Assembly: GCA_947396885.1 (NCBI GenBank)
Contig: OX377203.1
Span: forward strand, 25,857,253 to 25,921,252
Source: Heligmosomoides polygyrus polygyrus
Lineage: Eukaryota; Nematoda; Chromadorea; Rhabditida; Heligmosomidae
DNA: 64,000 bases
Direction of reading: 5' to 3'
The notes under the pieces: model-generated
Database searches by the model: none
What the model was told of the DNA's origin: nothing
What the model saw: the letters and a program-made list of their open reading frames with translations, nothing else
Translations under genes and position numbers: made by a program
In this document: in pieces, positions 26,401-38,400 of the stretch
Layout of the letters: the number at the start of each line of letters is the position of its first letter
Position numbering within the stretch: position 1 is the stretch's first letter

Positions 26401-29400
26401 TTATCCGCTCATCCCTGGTGGTTTAACTCCTTCGTCAGCCTCCCCTCCAGCGGTTTCGTGATCGGCGACTGTACAGGCGACTCCTTGGAATCTTTGGGCA
26501 CAACGGAACGTTGCGAGTTTTCGTTAACCGTTTAGAAAACACGTATTTCCCCGAAGATTCTCAAGGAGTCTTCAAGGTTTGGTGTTAATGTAAGCTTTGA
26601 TGTGAGCTCTCCTTCACTGCACGACAAAAAATACTTAAATCACTGCATGAGTGTAAAATTCTTACAACGATTTCTACTGAGGTCTTAAGACAGTAATACA
26701 GGGTGCATCAGAAGTTCTTGGACTCCTTTGTTTTAGGCTCATTATATGGTATGATGCGCTTCGCTCAACCAAACTTTTATGTGGTGTTGCTGCCCTACTC
26801 TTACCCTCTCATATACCATTTTTTCATGCCTGAATGTTCTTTTGCTCAAGATGGCTGATGCAAATGGTTTGTGCACTGTAATGGAGGATCTGCATGTCGA
26901 CGAAAAAACTAACTATAAAACTACTAGAGGGTATCCTGAAGAAATACGTTCTTCCTTGGGAATCTGTGCCTTAAAGAGAAAGCGATTGGACTTAAGATTC
27001 ATAAGGCTAAAGTGGTAGAAAAGTTTTGCGCTGAACAACCTTCCGGATTTCATCTCAGCCGAAGAGTGGCCCCGCTCAGCCCGAACCTCAATCCGATGGG
27101 ACTGATCCATATTGAAGAGTAAGGGCTATGCAACATCCCACACGAACACTGCTTCACCTCAAAGAGCCCTGAAGAAAGCCTGGGGAGAGATTGATGAAGA
27201 CCCGCTGCGTGCCGTCGTGGACGCGTTCCCCGAGCGATTGAAGGCGTGTATTCATGCTGAGGGAGGCATTTAGAAATTTAACCACTTCTTCATATGTGGC
27301 TGGTCAATAGCAATACATTTCATGAATATCATCTGATTTGCTTTAAAACAGCCGTTTGGACGGTCAATTACACGTGTCCAAGAACTTTTGACGTACCCTG
27401 TAGAGTCATCGATGTTTTGAAAAGCGCGGCAGAATTCCACACGCAAAATGTTGGGGTGAACCTCTCGCGCTATATGTAGTTGAACACCATCTGAAGATTC
27501 ACATGGGCCACCGTTGTTCAGCGGCTGTCTCGTCGGCATTTGCTGGAGGAACCTATCCACCTGATGCTTTAGGAGAAATCGAAGAAGCGATCCCACTCGA
27601 CGCGCTAACCGAAGAGAAGCTGGTGTTGAAGAAGGACGCCGAGGAGCTAGGCGATGTTCGTCAAGGTGAGCGGCCATACCGTAACCTCGTACAGCAGTTT
27701 GAACATTCCCAGTCCTAAATTAGTGCATTTTTTTATGTCTTCGTTATCAAGGGCGCACCAAGTCGGTGGCCGAGATATTGTGTTTCACGGGCAAAAACCG
27801 CCGGCCTCTCAAATATCTCGCGAAAATCCAGAGGCTATTTTTGCCGCTACAATTCGACGAATTCCTTCCTTGTGTACATAACAAATGCAGACGAAGCCTG
27901 TCGGATTTCGGTCGTTGAACTGCGGCTATACGAATCGTCGGTGGAGGAGAAGGTCGTGCTCAGAACAGACGTTTGTTATTTGGGTAGAAGCGGCTCGCGG
28001 CTAATTGCCCACTAATCAACGCCACACCCTCTGTTTGTATCCCCAGGGAGAATTCATTCCCCGTTCTAATGTGCTCGGTCGAGCCGAACACGGTGATGAG
28101 GAGCAGCGGTGGACTCCATATCAGCAGATCTAAGGATCGATTGCTGCAACATGATAAGGGCATGTCTCATTAGAAGCCTGTACACTATGTTGGAATTCCT
28201 GCTGCCTATAAAAAGATGAGAACTGGCTACGACGTTTTCGGCGCTTTCCATGAAAATTCAAATCGTTGTAACTCCATCTATTCTTAGCCGTTTCGGTGAA
28301 ATCATGGAGAATCATGCCCATCGTAGCATAAGACTGAAGAAGATAGAGGATAAAGGACGGTGTTCATCACTCCCTGTTTAGGATGAACCGTGCTTACTAT
28401 TCCTACAGGATATCTTCGCTGCTATTTGAATCCGTATTTGGCTTACTTAATGACTTTAGATGGTCATCTAATAAACAAGTCATTATAATCCTTCCCGATC
28501 AATTCATCGATCACCGAGGGTGAGTTGGGCTAGACCGGCACCTCCTCCGACTGCGCTACCCCACACCTACCATCGCATGTTCTACAAAGCGTAGCAGAGG
28601 TGTAGGTACACATCTTGATTGAGATAAAATCTTTGACTCACCAGTCTGGCGCAACCACAATCTGGGACCTGACTGGAACCAGACACTATCATCTTGTGAG
28701 TTAGGCCGTATGCAAGGCATTGCAGGGTGGCCCACAAAACAAAAATAGACGACCTGATGAAAGGCATTTCTCAACTACATTGGACCAGAGATTCAGTACC
28801 TTCTCAGACGTTCGTTATCTAGGACCCGCGCAACCAGCTGCTACTGTGGTGAGAACATGTTGTGGCGGGCTGATTGGCTAGGTGAGGGGGCCGACGCGAT
28901 TACCTGCACCCCGTTGACGCTCCTCTGGAAGTATACCATTAGACTTAAGGGCCGGCTCCTGTTGCTAGAGTGTTGCAGGATGATCGCCGATGCTTATATC
29001 CGCATATATTCAGCTCGTACCTACATATATATGTTCATACGCATATAAGTAGGCATATACCATGTATACACATGTACATACATCTGTATGTACAGGTACA
29101 TACATAAAAACAGGTTCTCACCATAACAGCAAGTGGTTGTAAGGGTCCTATCAGGGTGTCCTAAAGTTTTGAGAAAATTCAAAACTTTTATTGTATTCAA
29201 GCTACAACTGAACAAAAGCCTAGTCAATCAACAACGTGTGATCCATTGATGGCCACAACCTTCCTCCATCGTTCGGGCAGGGAGACGAATGGCTCTCTCC
29301 AAAAAGAGGCAGGATGTGACGCTGTCCATTCGTCGACTGCGCGCGCGATGTCGTCGTTGTTGTGAAACTGCCGTCCACGGCAAAAGTGCTCGAGACTTCG

Positions 29401-32400
29401 GAAAGCGTGAAAATCACAGGAAGAGAGATCCGGGGAGTAAGGTGGGTGGGGTAGCCACACGATGTTCAGCTTCTCTAGCTGGCTCTGGGTAGTCCTTGCC
29501 GAGTGTGGCCTCGCATTATCCATCAGACGATGAATCTTGCCCTTGTACCTGTGCTCAGCGGGTAACCTGTACTCTATCTCTACCAGTTGTGAGGAGGCGA
29601 GGTTGGCTTCAATCCACTGCCCAGCAGGACCCGTTAGTAAACGACACCCTTGCTACAGTAGTACAAAGAGAGCAGGTGCTTCTTGCCGTGGACATCTCTC
29701 TTTGGATTGAGCTGTGGGTTTTTATCGCGAGGCAGCTACTGTAGCTTCCTGTCCGGGTTGCTGTACGTTATCCATTTCTCATCCATGGCCACTATCGTCT
29801 CAGTCCATGCCGTCGTTCGGTAGAGGAAGAGTAGAGAAGAGCAGACCTTCACGCGTGTGTTTTGCTCGGCGGCTGTCAGATCGTGAGGTACGGTATGAGG
29901 ACGCTTTGCCACAAAACCGGATCGAGTGAGGATATCATGGACGGTGTATTTAGGAGTGCCCTTATTCCTCTCTATATCGCTACAGACTTAGCCGGATTAG
30001 CTTGTACAGACGTGAGGACGAGGTTGCACTTCTCGAGTGAGGTCGTCCGGATCGAGCAGCATCGTCGAGGAAGAAGTCTCCTTTTGCAAATCGATCGAAC
30101 CAGCGGTACACCGTAGCAGTAGAGGGGGACCCGGGACACAACCTCGGTTGGGTTGAAGCCGGAGCGGAAGCATCGAAGCAAAATGATGCGGTAGTCAGTT
30201 CGCCTGGACATGGATAAGACCGACGGATTTTCGTAAACTAGGGAGCGAGGCGACTGTATTGATTGAGATTTAGATCAAATCGCTATGATCCACAAGGATG
30301 CATAGTAACATTATATAACTCGGAAACCGTGAGAAGATGTGTCATTTTATTTAGATGCAGCAAAAATTCTAAGACTTTCCGGACACACTGCTAGATAAGG
30401 AACGTCTGAGTTACTCCTTACAAAATGCTTGTAGCTCCTCTTATGAGAAGCTCATGCACTCGTTTAAAACGACCTTCTCCTGCTGTTGAAGCACTTTCGT
30501 TCCGATGCAGCCAGTTTTGATAAAGTTGATAACTGAAAAGTCTGAGCCATGATAGCGTGTAGACCGACCCCCTAAAGGGCTCCGCACACTTCTGCGGCGT
30601 TGCCGCAGCCCTATCCTTCAACATGGGGCAAGGACGCAGAGGCCGCCGGCAACGGCAGCCGGCACCGTCCCGCACCAGCACACTTTTCCGGCATTGCCGC
30701 ATCGACGGCAACAATGATTTCAATCATTCCTGATTGAAATCATTGTTGCCGTCGGTGCGGCAATGCCGCAGGCAGAGACTCTGCGCTCTAGCCGATCGCG
30801 ACGGGGAACAGGAAGTGGAAACACATGCGTCCTTTAAGTTAGGAGATCGATTATGGCTATCAGCTGATTATTTCTCGAGGATCCGGGCGACGTCTGGGTT
30901 GATTTCTTTCGTTCTTGTGTTTGATTTAGCTGTTTCGCTTGTTTAGTTTCCTTTTTCTAAGTTTAGTTTCCTTGGGGAGAGCTGACGTTGCTGGAGAGCT
31001 GATGACGATGGAGATTCTCAGCTAAGTTCTTCATTCGGGCGCGCGTCTCTCATCGGAGCGCGCTTTCCTTCTATGCGAGTAGGTCCCGACCGCCGGAGAA
31101 CGGGGGCCGTATGCATACCTCGCCCCGGCGGGGCGGACTTCCCGCGCTCTCCCCCAGCAGAAATTACCCGGCGGGAACGGGTGCCCCTTCCTGCGATGCA
31201 CCTCGGGAAGTGTACGGTCGGGAAACGTCCTAGCCGTACTGAAAATGTTTCGTACACAGGCACAGAGGAAGCGTTGCAAATCACAGAGAAATTATCAACT
31301 GTTTTCTACTCCGGGTGAAGGGACGGCCGAGGAATGACGAAAGACGTAAGAATATATTATCAAATAGATACTGGATTTGCTATGAAGCATATTAAAACGC
31401 TGTTATGCCACATTATACACACTTGTGGTTCTGTTCACTCGCCTATTTATAAATGTTCTCCTTTACTTTGCGGGTTTTGGAAACCATCTTGCAGCAATGA
31501 CCAAGTGAGATCCATAGTGGTACTGAGTTAAAAGAGTCAGCTATGCATCGTATGGCGCAAGACAAAGTTTTGGTTGTTAGTTAGAGAAGGGCATATATGA
31601 ACTAGTTGAACGAGGTGGAGCCGGGAGTAAACAAGCATTTAAAAGCATTTTTTCCTCGGCTCCATTCGACAATTAACGATATGCCATCTATCCCCTTTTA
31701 TTTGCTGGCAGCAGGTCAGACAAACCTTTCAAACAATTTGACATGTGTACTAGTTCTCAACATCGATGAAAACAACATCGAGAAGGCGGGTACTAAGCGA
31801 GCCAGTGCCCACTGTACACCGGGAAGGTATGTTAGAGCGGGTAGAATCAGCCACACCTCGGAATTCCTTTCCTTGCTTAGTTCTGTGCTCAGGAACCGTG
31901 TTTATTTTAGTGTTCCACGACCATGGTCTCGTAATGGAGCGGGTACCAGTCGGCTTAGTACCAAAAGCCGTAACTGTACTTGGAGAATCCATATCTCTAC
32001 GGTGAAAATTCAAGGATAAAACGTCAAAGCAACATTTAGCCTCAAAAGTATTAATTGTTTAACCGAGGATTTCGGAAAACGTACGTTTCAGTAAATGAAA
32101 GCCCATAAAAACACCCTTGCTAAACTTTGTTATACCCGCATTGAATACTCACATACACACGAGTGGTCCAATCATAGCCTCAGTAGGCGTTTCTTATACC
32201 CAACAACTAAAGAAAATATAAAAAATCCCGACACTTGGACACTGGTTGAAAATTAGCTTCAGTAAGTGCCTGCTTTACTTAATGAATGGCGGAAAGATCG
32301 AACTCCTCATATGCTAAACACTGATGCTCAAAAAGGACCTCACTAAGCAACACATATACCAAACCATCGACGAAGTCGCCCTCTTGTCCATCCTCTGCTG

Positions 32401-35400
32401 CTCTTATGTGGAGGCATATGTTGAAAACGTCGTGTTAACAGCAACATGTCCGCTCCAATCAGCAACATCTCTGCTCCAGTCCGAATTCCTCTTACCTCCG
32501 AGTAGGGGGACGAAATTTCCCGCTGGAGCCCCGGAGTACTGTTTTCCCAGCATGGTGTGCATCGGGGAAGTACGGTATTTCCTCCCCATTTCCCGACGGG
32601 GCGCGTCGGGGCGAGGTATGCATACGGCCCCGGGCCGTCACAGTGGGGAGGAGCGCCGCAACTTGAAGGCTCCGCCCCACTTTTGCCGGCTGCCGGCTGC
32701 GGCAACGCCGCAGAAGTGTGCGGAGCCCCTAAGACCTTCGCCGAAGTGAACAGCACAGCTAGGACGGCTGCGCTACCATGGGACCAAGCTGTGAATTTGT
32801 CGAGCATATGCAGTGCGGTAAGGAAATGGAACAAATTCGCCATTCAGTCACTTGCACAAGAAAATGTTATGCAGTGTGTAGCTTTTAAAGTTTGAAAAAC
32901 TACAGGCTGCACTGCAATTTTTTGAAAACAATTTAAAGGCTGCGAGACTACATATGAAGCAAGGACTCCTGGATGAGTGGAAAAGAGTATGACGGAGAAA
33001 TGGATTAGCGCGGCCGGACCGCGGCGCTGGAGCTGCGCGTTAGGGGTTGCATACTCCACATATATTGGAGTCCACCGTTGTACAACGACGTTGTGGTTCC
33101 CACAAAGGTTGCCCCATGCACGCGCGTTTCGCTTTCATTACCGACGACAGCAAACGCCTAAAAATAGACATTTCAATGACCGAGAAATAAGCCTTCTGAT
33201 GAGAGGCTCGATTTTGGGCTTCATATCCCTCTCGCGTGGCTTCTTCGAGCTTGTTTTCAAAACATCGTGACGTTCTGATGCGTAAACAGAGCGGTCCAAC
33301 TGCGCTCCTTGTTTTCGCGACTCATCGACGTCACCTACTCGTTCCGTGATCGGAAGTTCATTGAGAACTCAGCCACTTAGCCAGTGATCATCGGTAATAA
33401 CCAAAGCTAACCAAAGCAATGCAGACCTTCCTTAACGAACTCAATTTCTACTTCCAAAAGGGGAATAGTACGCCTTCGAATTAAAAAAAATAAAGGAATT
33501 AATAGTAAATCCAAGTTAATAGTAAATAAATAATCCTTCCTCCGCGGCTATGGTGCTTCTAGGATCAGCAATTCTTTGTAGGTCTTGGTTAACCCTAGTA
33601 TTTCAGGAATTCCTTAGGTACATAACCTAGGGGACAGAGGAAAAGGGTCAGCGTTTTTGAAACCCTTTTGAGATAGCCATGAATTCCACATCTACGGGAT
33701 GTCATGGAGGCAAGTTAGTTACGTATTTCGCCTATACAATCACTTGCTGCGGGCTACCGATGGACAGCTGTGTTTTATCCTTCTCCGAAGAGTCTGGCAC
33801 CAATTTGCCGACAGGGGAAGGGAGGGTTTGGTGGCCCCGGGCCGAATCGGGTACAAGCGACAGCCGTAGCCTCATCTGGCTGCGCCATCACGCCCTCAGA
33901 CACATAGCCTATCCCTTATCAATCAGCGGCTGAAGTTTGAAAGCTAAGCCCTGCGGCGGATAAGAAGCTTAGAAACTTGGAGTCGCACTACTGCAACACA
34001 CATTTACTTAAGGTAACGAACAAAACGGTCATAAAATCCGAGCAGCCGGAGCAGAGGGCGCTACATGAGCACTGAGCACCGTTTTGTTCCATGCAATGAG
34101 CCAGCACTCATTCCAATACTAGGTTCCCACTAGCATCTAGTTTCTCTAGAATTCTTGATGCACACCTTTGAGCAAGTCGAGTCAGTTGGCCTGGTCGTCG
34201 TTTAATTTAAATCATCTTACTTAATCTCAAAAAATGCGGAATATAGTTGAGCACATTACAAGTGTGGGAAATCAAGATAGTTCTACCTTAAGCCTAACCC
34301 TTGGTGTTTTAAAAGATCTTAGTAATCTTCACAATTGCGTTTTCAGGTCTCGAAAACGTAGAGCACAAAATCGTCAAAGGACGTAACACGGCCGTCACAA
34401 GAGTAGTTGGCAACCGAGTCTACTTGAAGGTAGGCTTGAATCCTCGAACTTCTACGACTTTCTTCTGGAGTCGTGCAAATTTTGATGCTTTTCCATTTAA
34501 TACGAAGGAATCGTATAGTAGTACAGATCGAGTCTTGCATTAAATCACCTCATTGTCTGGTTGCCTCACGACCGATTGTTTAGGTGAATATCAAGGATGA
34601 TGAGCAACTCTACCCGCTCATTGAGTTCCTTCAAAACAAAATCGCCACCCCGAACAACCTACTCTTTGACGACTTTAGGTGAGCGAACGCTGAAGGTCTT
34701 TTTGCCTTTTCGATAAACAAAAGGACGAAAGAGTGAGGGAGTAAGAAATGAGCCTGGATTAGAGTGGGAGGACGACAACGGCCCATTCTGTGGGGGATGT
34801 TGAGCAGACCATGAAAATTACAAGACCAGTGGGAGTGATGAGAGGTAGAAGAAACAATAGAGTGTACATGTTCTACGTATTCCTTTTGAAAATTATTTTG
34901 ACGGTTCGCTAAGTATGGCTTAGAATTAAGTATTTTTTTACGAAACCATATCCAGATGGCTCTGGTCATGTTCATTTTGCGTAGTACGGCTTTTGCATTT
35001 GCTACTCTAAAAGGCTAAGGAATGCTTATATACGAATCCAGGCAGCACTGGTCGATTTAGATTTGACAAAAATCAACTGTCAATGCGAATCAGCCGACTA
35101 GAGACAACGAAGCCGAAGAACGACAAGCGTCTTCAGACCGTCGAAGGAGTTGCGCAGGCCGTCTGTGAGTTTCTTCCCATTCGATGGAGATCCTCACTTT
35201 AGTGCCGAATAACATTCAGTACAAGGGAAAGCGGCGAGCCCTCGTGGATGCGCATCATACATCAGAGTTACGGTTCTATTCACAGCAGTCAATAACTTTA
35301 CAACAATTACTATAACGAGTGCCCAGTAAACCCCTCTTATCAAAAAGTGGTGGGTTCTCATTCAAAGCCACCGACTATCGTCAATCCGGTGCGAGTTGGA

Positions 35401-38400
35401 GCAATCGCATGCTGAATTCGTCAAATTTCTCAATTTTCGTCGCTGAGCATTCCTCATGAAGGAACCGTGTAGTACTCTCAGAGTTCTTCCCAAGGTCAGA
35501 GAGGTTAACACTTTTATTAGATAGTTCAATTTTAATAGTTACATCCTACCAGTGCAGCCGCGCTCCACTTTAAAAACGCCGTTTTATTTTTTCACTTCAC
35601 CGATCACATGCGGCAACGAGCGGGAACAAATTCAATATTTAGTCGTGTGCTTAGCATACTATTTGGCAATACGTAGGTATTCTTTTAGTGTATAAAGAAA
35701 GCTGTAAATCACCATGAATGGAGCGAGGTCATGTGTAGCTCCATTCATGGTGATGTACAGCTTACTTATACATTAGAGGAAAGAAGAGAGTAGAGTAGAA
35801 GAGAGTAGGAAGGAAAATGTCTCCGCGTAGCTGGAGCGCGTCGCTCAAGGAACAAATTCACCAAATCCAACCACCTCTTCCTTTATTGAAAAAAGTCTCC
35901 TAGCTGTGTCGTTTCAAAAAAGGTCGAAGTAACGGTGTGCCTAACTCTACATCTGAGAAATCGGAAAGAGCACAAAGGGCGGAAACGCACGGTAACTATT
36001 CGTCTCCCACGGTTTTCTGAGCGTGTCTTCCCAAACGCTCTAGGATTTCGCGTTAAAACGGAAAAATCAGTAAAAACTTTTTCCGATAGGCAAACAATAT
36101 AAGTCCACATTTTCCGAAAGCCCAGCCTCGCTATTTATTAGAAGCAGTATTCATATTTTGGTAGAGCGACGACCATAACAGCAAAAATGGGCGTGCTAGA
36201 GGCTTTCCGTTCACCTTCCCAACTTCTTACGTCCAAAGGAGCCGATGCATAAGTCAGTGTTTTAGCCTCCTCAGCATTACCAATTAGCCGACAACGTTGG
36301 ATTGAATGGTTTATTCAATCTGAGCGGGACCCGAACCAATAAGGGTCTGAACGCGCTTTTATCATTTGAACGACAGTCCAACGGGCTCTGTACTTCTGCT
36401 ACGCAACGCGATGGTTCCATCCGATTGTTGTTCGACAAGACTACAGATGCAGTTGATTCTGCGATACAATGTGAACCGGCGCTATGCAGGTTGGGAGGGG
36501 GCACTTCCTCATAGGCGTGGATTTATTCGATGTGGAGTTCAGGGAAGGATAGCATGTTGTGCTTTCCTTAGACCACCGCAGTCTTAGGATTCCATCGTAA
36601 TATTAAGGTGAATTTATAAAAACTAGTAAGAAAATCGTTGCCACAGCAGTGCACACCCCTCTCACCTACCATGGTTTGCACCTGTGGACCAATTGCTCAC
36701 ACAACTCTTTAGTTCTAATTAAGCAAATTTTGCAAAAATCAGAGGCATGATTCATCAACGACTTCCAGAGATTTCACGAGGAATTATGTACAGCGGAAAA
36801 TGCTGATAACGCCAGCATTTCACCATATTGCTCGTTGATAAGCCGCATTAATTCGTTTTGTTTCAGGAGTTTCCGCTGTAATTTCTCTGTCAAATTTTTG
36901 TAAGTCGTTGATGAATCCAGCCCCAGGTTACGAAAACAACCAGTTTCGTCGAGAACAAAAATAAACGAAGATCAGGTGCCTAAAGATACACGAATCCTTT
37001 ACGTAGTCCTTGGGAAAAGCTATTCAGAGGATTCCTCCATCTTTAGTCGACTAATTGGTGATGTTGATCTGTTTGAGAACGATAGAACATGGACTTGTCG
37101 GCTCATTACAAACACCGAAACGCATTCAATGTGGATCCATAAGCCATAGAAAAGGTCCTATTCTGAATTCAGGATGCACGCTCGTAGCAGGTAGGCTAAC
37201 ACCGATCTTCATCATTCTATCCCTTGTATGAGTGCAGATAGGGGAGTGAGTCGCAGTGCTGAACACAGCGCCAATCCTTCATCTTCCTCACTTCTTTTTC
37301 TACTCTCTGAAAGCTCTTTGAGCTGCTACGTTTACTAGCAATTCAGTTACAGAGACCAGTGAAGCTCATGATCAGTGACTCTCAAACCTCATCATGTTTT
37401 ATGGCATCATCCAAGCACAAAAAAGTCATCAAAAGGGAATAGTGTATAGGATGAGGATGCTCAAATTTATTCTGTAGCATACATAGTGAAAGCAAAGTGC
37501 TTTAAAAATAGTAAAGCTTACACAAACAACAATGTTCGTGTGACCTCTCCTGTGGTCGGGATTAAAATTGCTAAGGTGCTTTTAAGCGTCTAATTTTTTA
37601 AAGTTTTCTGAGAATTACAGACAAGCGACGGAAAGACATTGCCAGATTTTCCGGAGCCGAAGTTGACGAGACCGGGATTGGCAGCGGAGAGGTGAGTTCC
37701 TCAATGTACCCATCTAATCTATCCAGTGTATCGCAAGATTCTGCTCAGGGATCGGTTCCGGTCGAGTCGTCCGACAGAGACTGGATGTTCATGCCGGTGT
37801 TGTTCGTCTGCGCGTTCACCATCACTGCACTCGTCTCCGTCCTTGCGGTAAGCCCCGCATTCAAGACCAGTTACACTACAGCGGGCTGACCTCAATGTTC
37901 AGGTCCACCTCATGAAGAACCGCCGCTACTACGGCAGCAATATCATGCACGCTGGAGACGACCTGGAAGGGAAGAGCAGCCTGGCCTACCAGGCAAGTAG
38001 AAAGCCTCCACACTGAGGGAAACAAACTCCCGAGAGACCCTTGAACACCTCTTTTAGGAGCTGTGCCGTCAGCGAATGACACAAGACCCGACGTCAGGAC
38101 GCGGTAGCAAGAGCTCCTCGACGTCGAGTTGGTGCGAGGAGGCCGTCGCTCAGTCCAGTATCGACATCTCAACGGGGCATGTGATTCTGGTTGGTGAATC
38201 TCGACTGAAGCCCTTCATATCGTATATGACGTGGTCGCAGCCCAGCTGACAGTGTTCTTGCAGAACTTCCTGCAAGAGTGCCTGGCGGAGCCGATGAAGA
38301 TCGAGGCCCAGTGGGACGCCATCCGCGACTACCGAAGTCCGGAGAAGCACGTCACCATCGGCTCCCAGCAGGCCAACCGCAACCGATCAGTCGTTCCATG

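Larger units (their letters stand above)
20707..27572 (+). other. 6.9-kb ida-1 intron
   Basis: It carries a coding-like unexplained segment (20750-21410), SINE copies (21700-21965, 22965-23220, 25375-25470), an (ATTT)n tract, a tRNA-like fragment, a hAT-like element (24553-26417) and a deleted mariner (26699-27400). The stretches 21970-22950 and 23520-23920 hold nothing I can name. Confidence 0.75.
27984..34346 (+). other. 6.4-kb ida-1 intron
   Basis: It carries SINE copies (28343-28565, 33640-33905), a mariner relic (29151-30391) and a Harbinger-like element (30576-32729). The segment 28019-28131 has a good acceptor and reads [16 protein letters not shown] onward, but in a phase that does not fit the gene. 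The remainder (32740-33630, 33910-34340) shows nothing I can name. Confidence 0.7.
35165..37620 (+). other. 2.5-kb ida-1 intron
   Basis: It contains two short inverted repeats (35689-35773, 36743-36920) and a B-box fragment near 36330. The rest shows no gene or repeat that I can name. Confidence 0.7.

Noticed and set aside
32324..32895. Open frames of 112-166 codons on both strands
   Set aside because: They arise from the GC-rich inverted repeats of the Harbinger-like element; the amino acid sequences are repetitive and unlike any protein family.
37692..37726. Possible 35-nt intron with gtgagt donor and atccag acceptor
   Set aside because: Removing it would shift the frame and destroy the membrane segment; reading through keeps a single open frame to the next donor.
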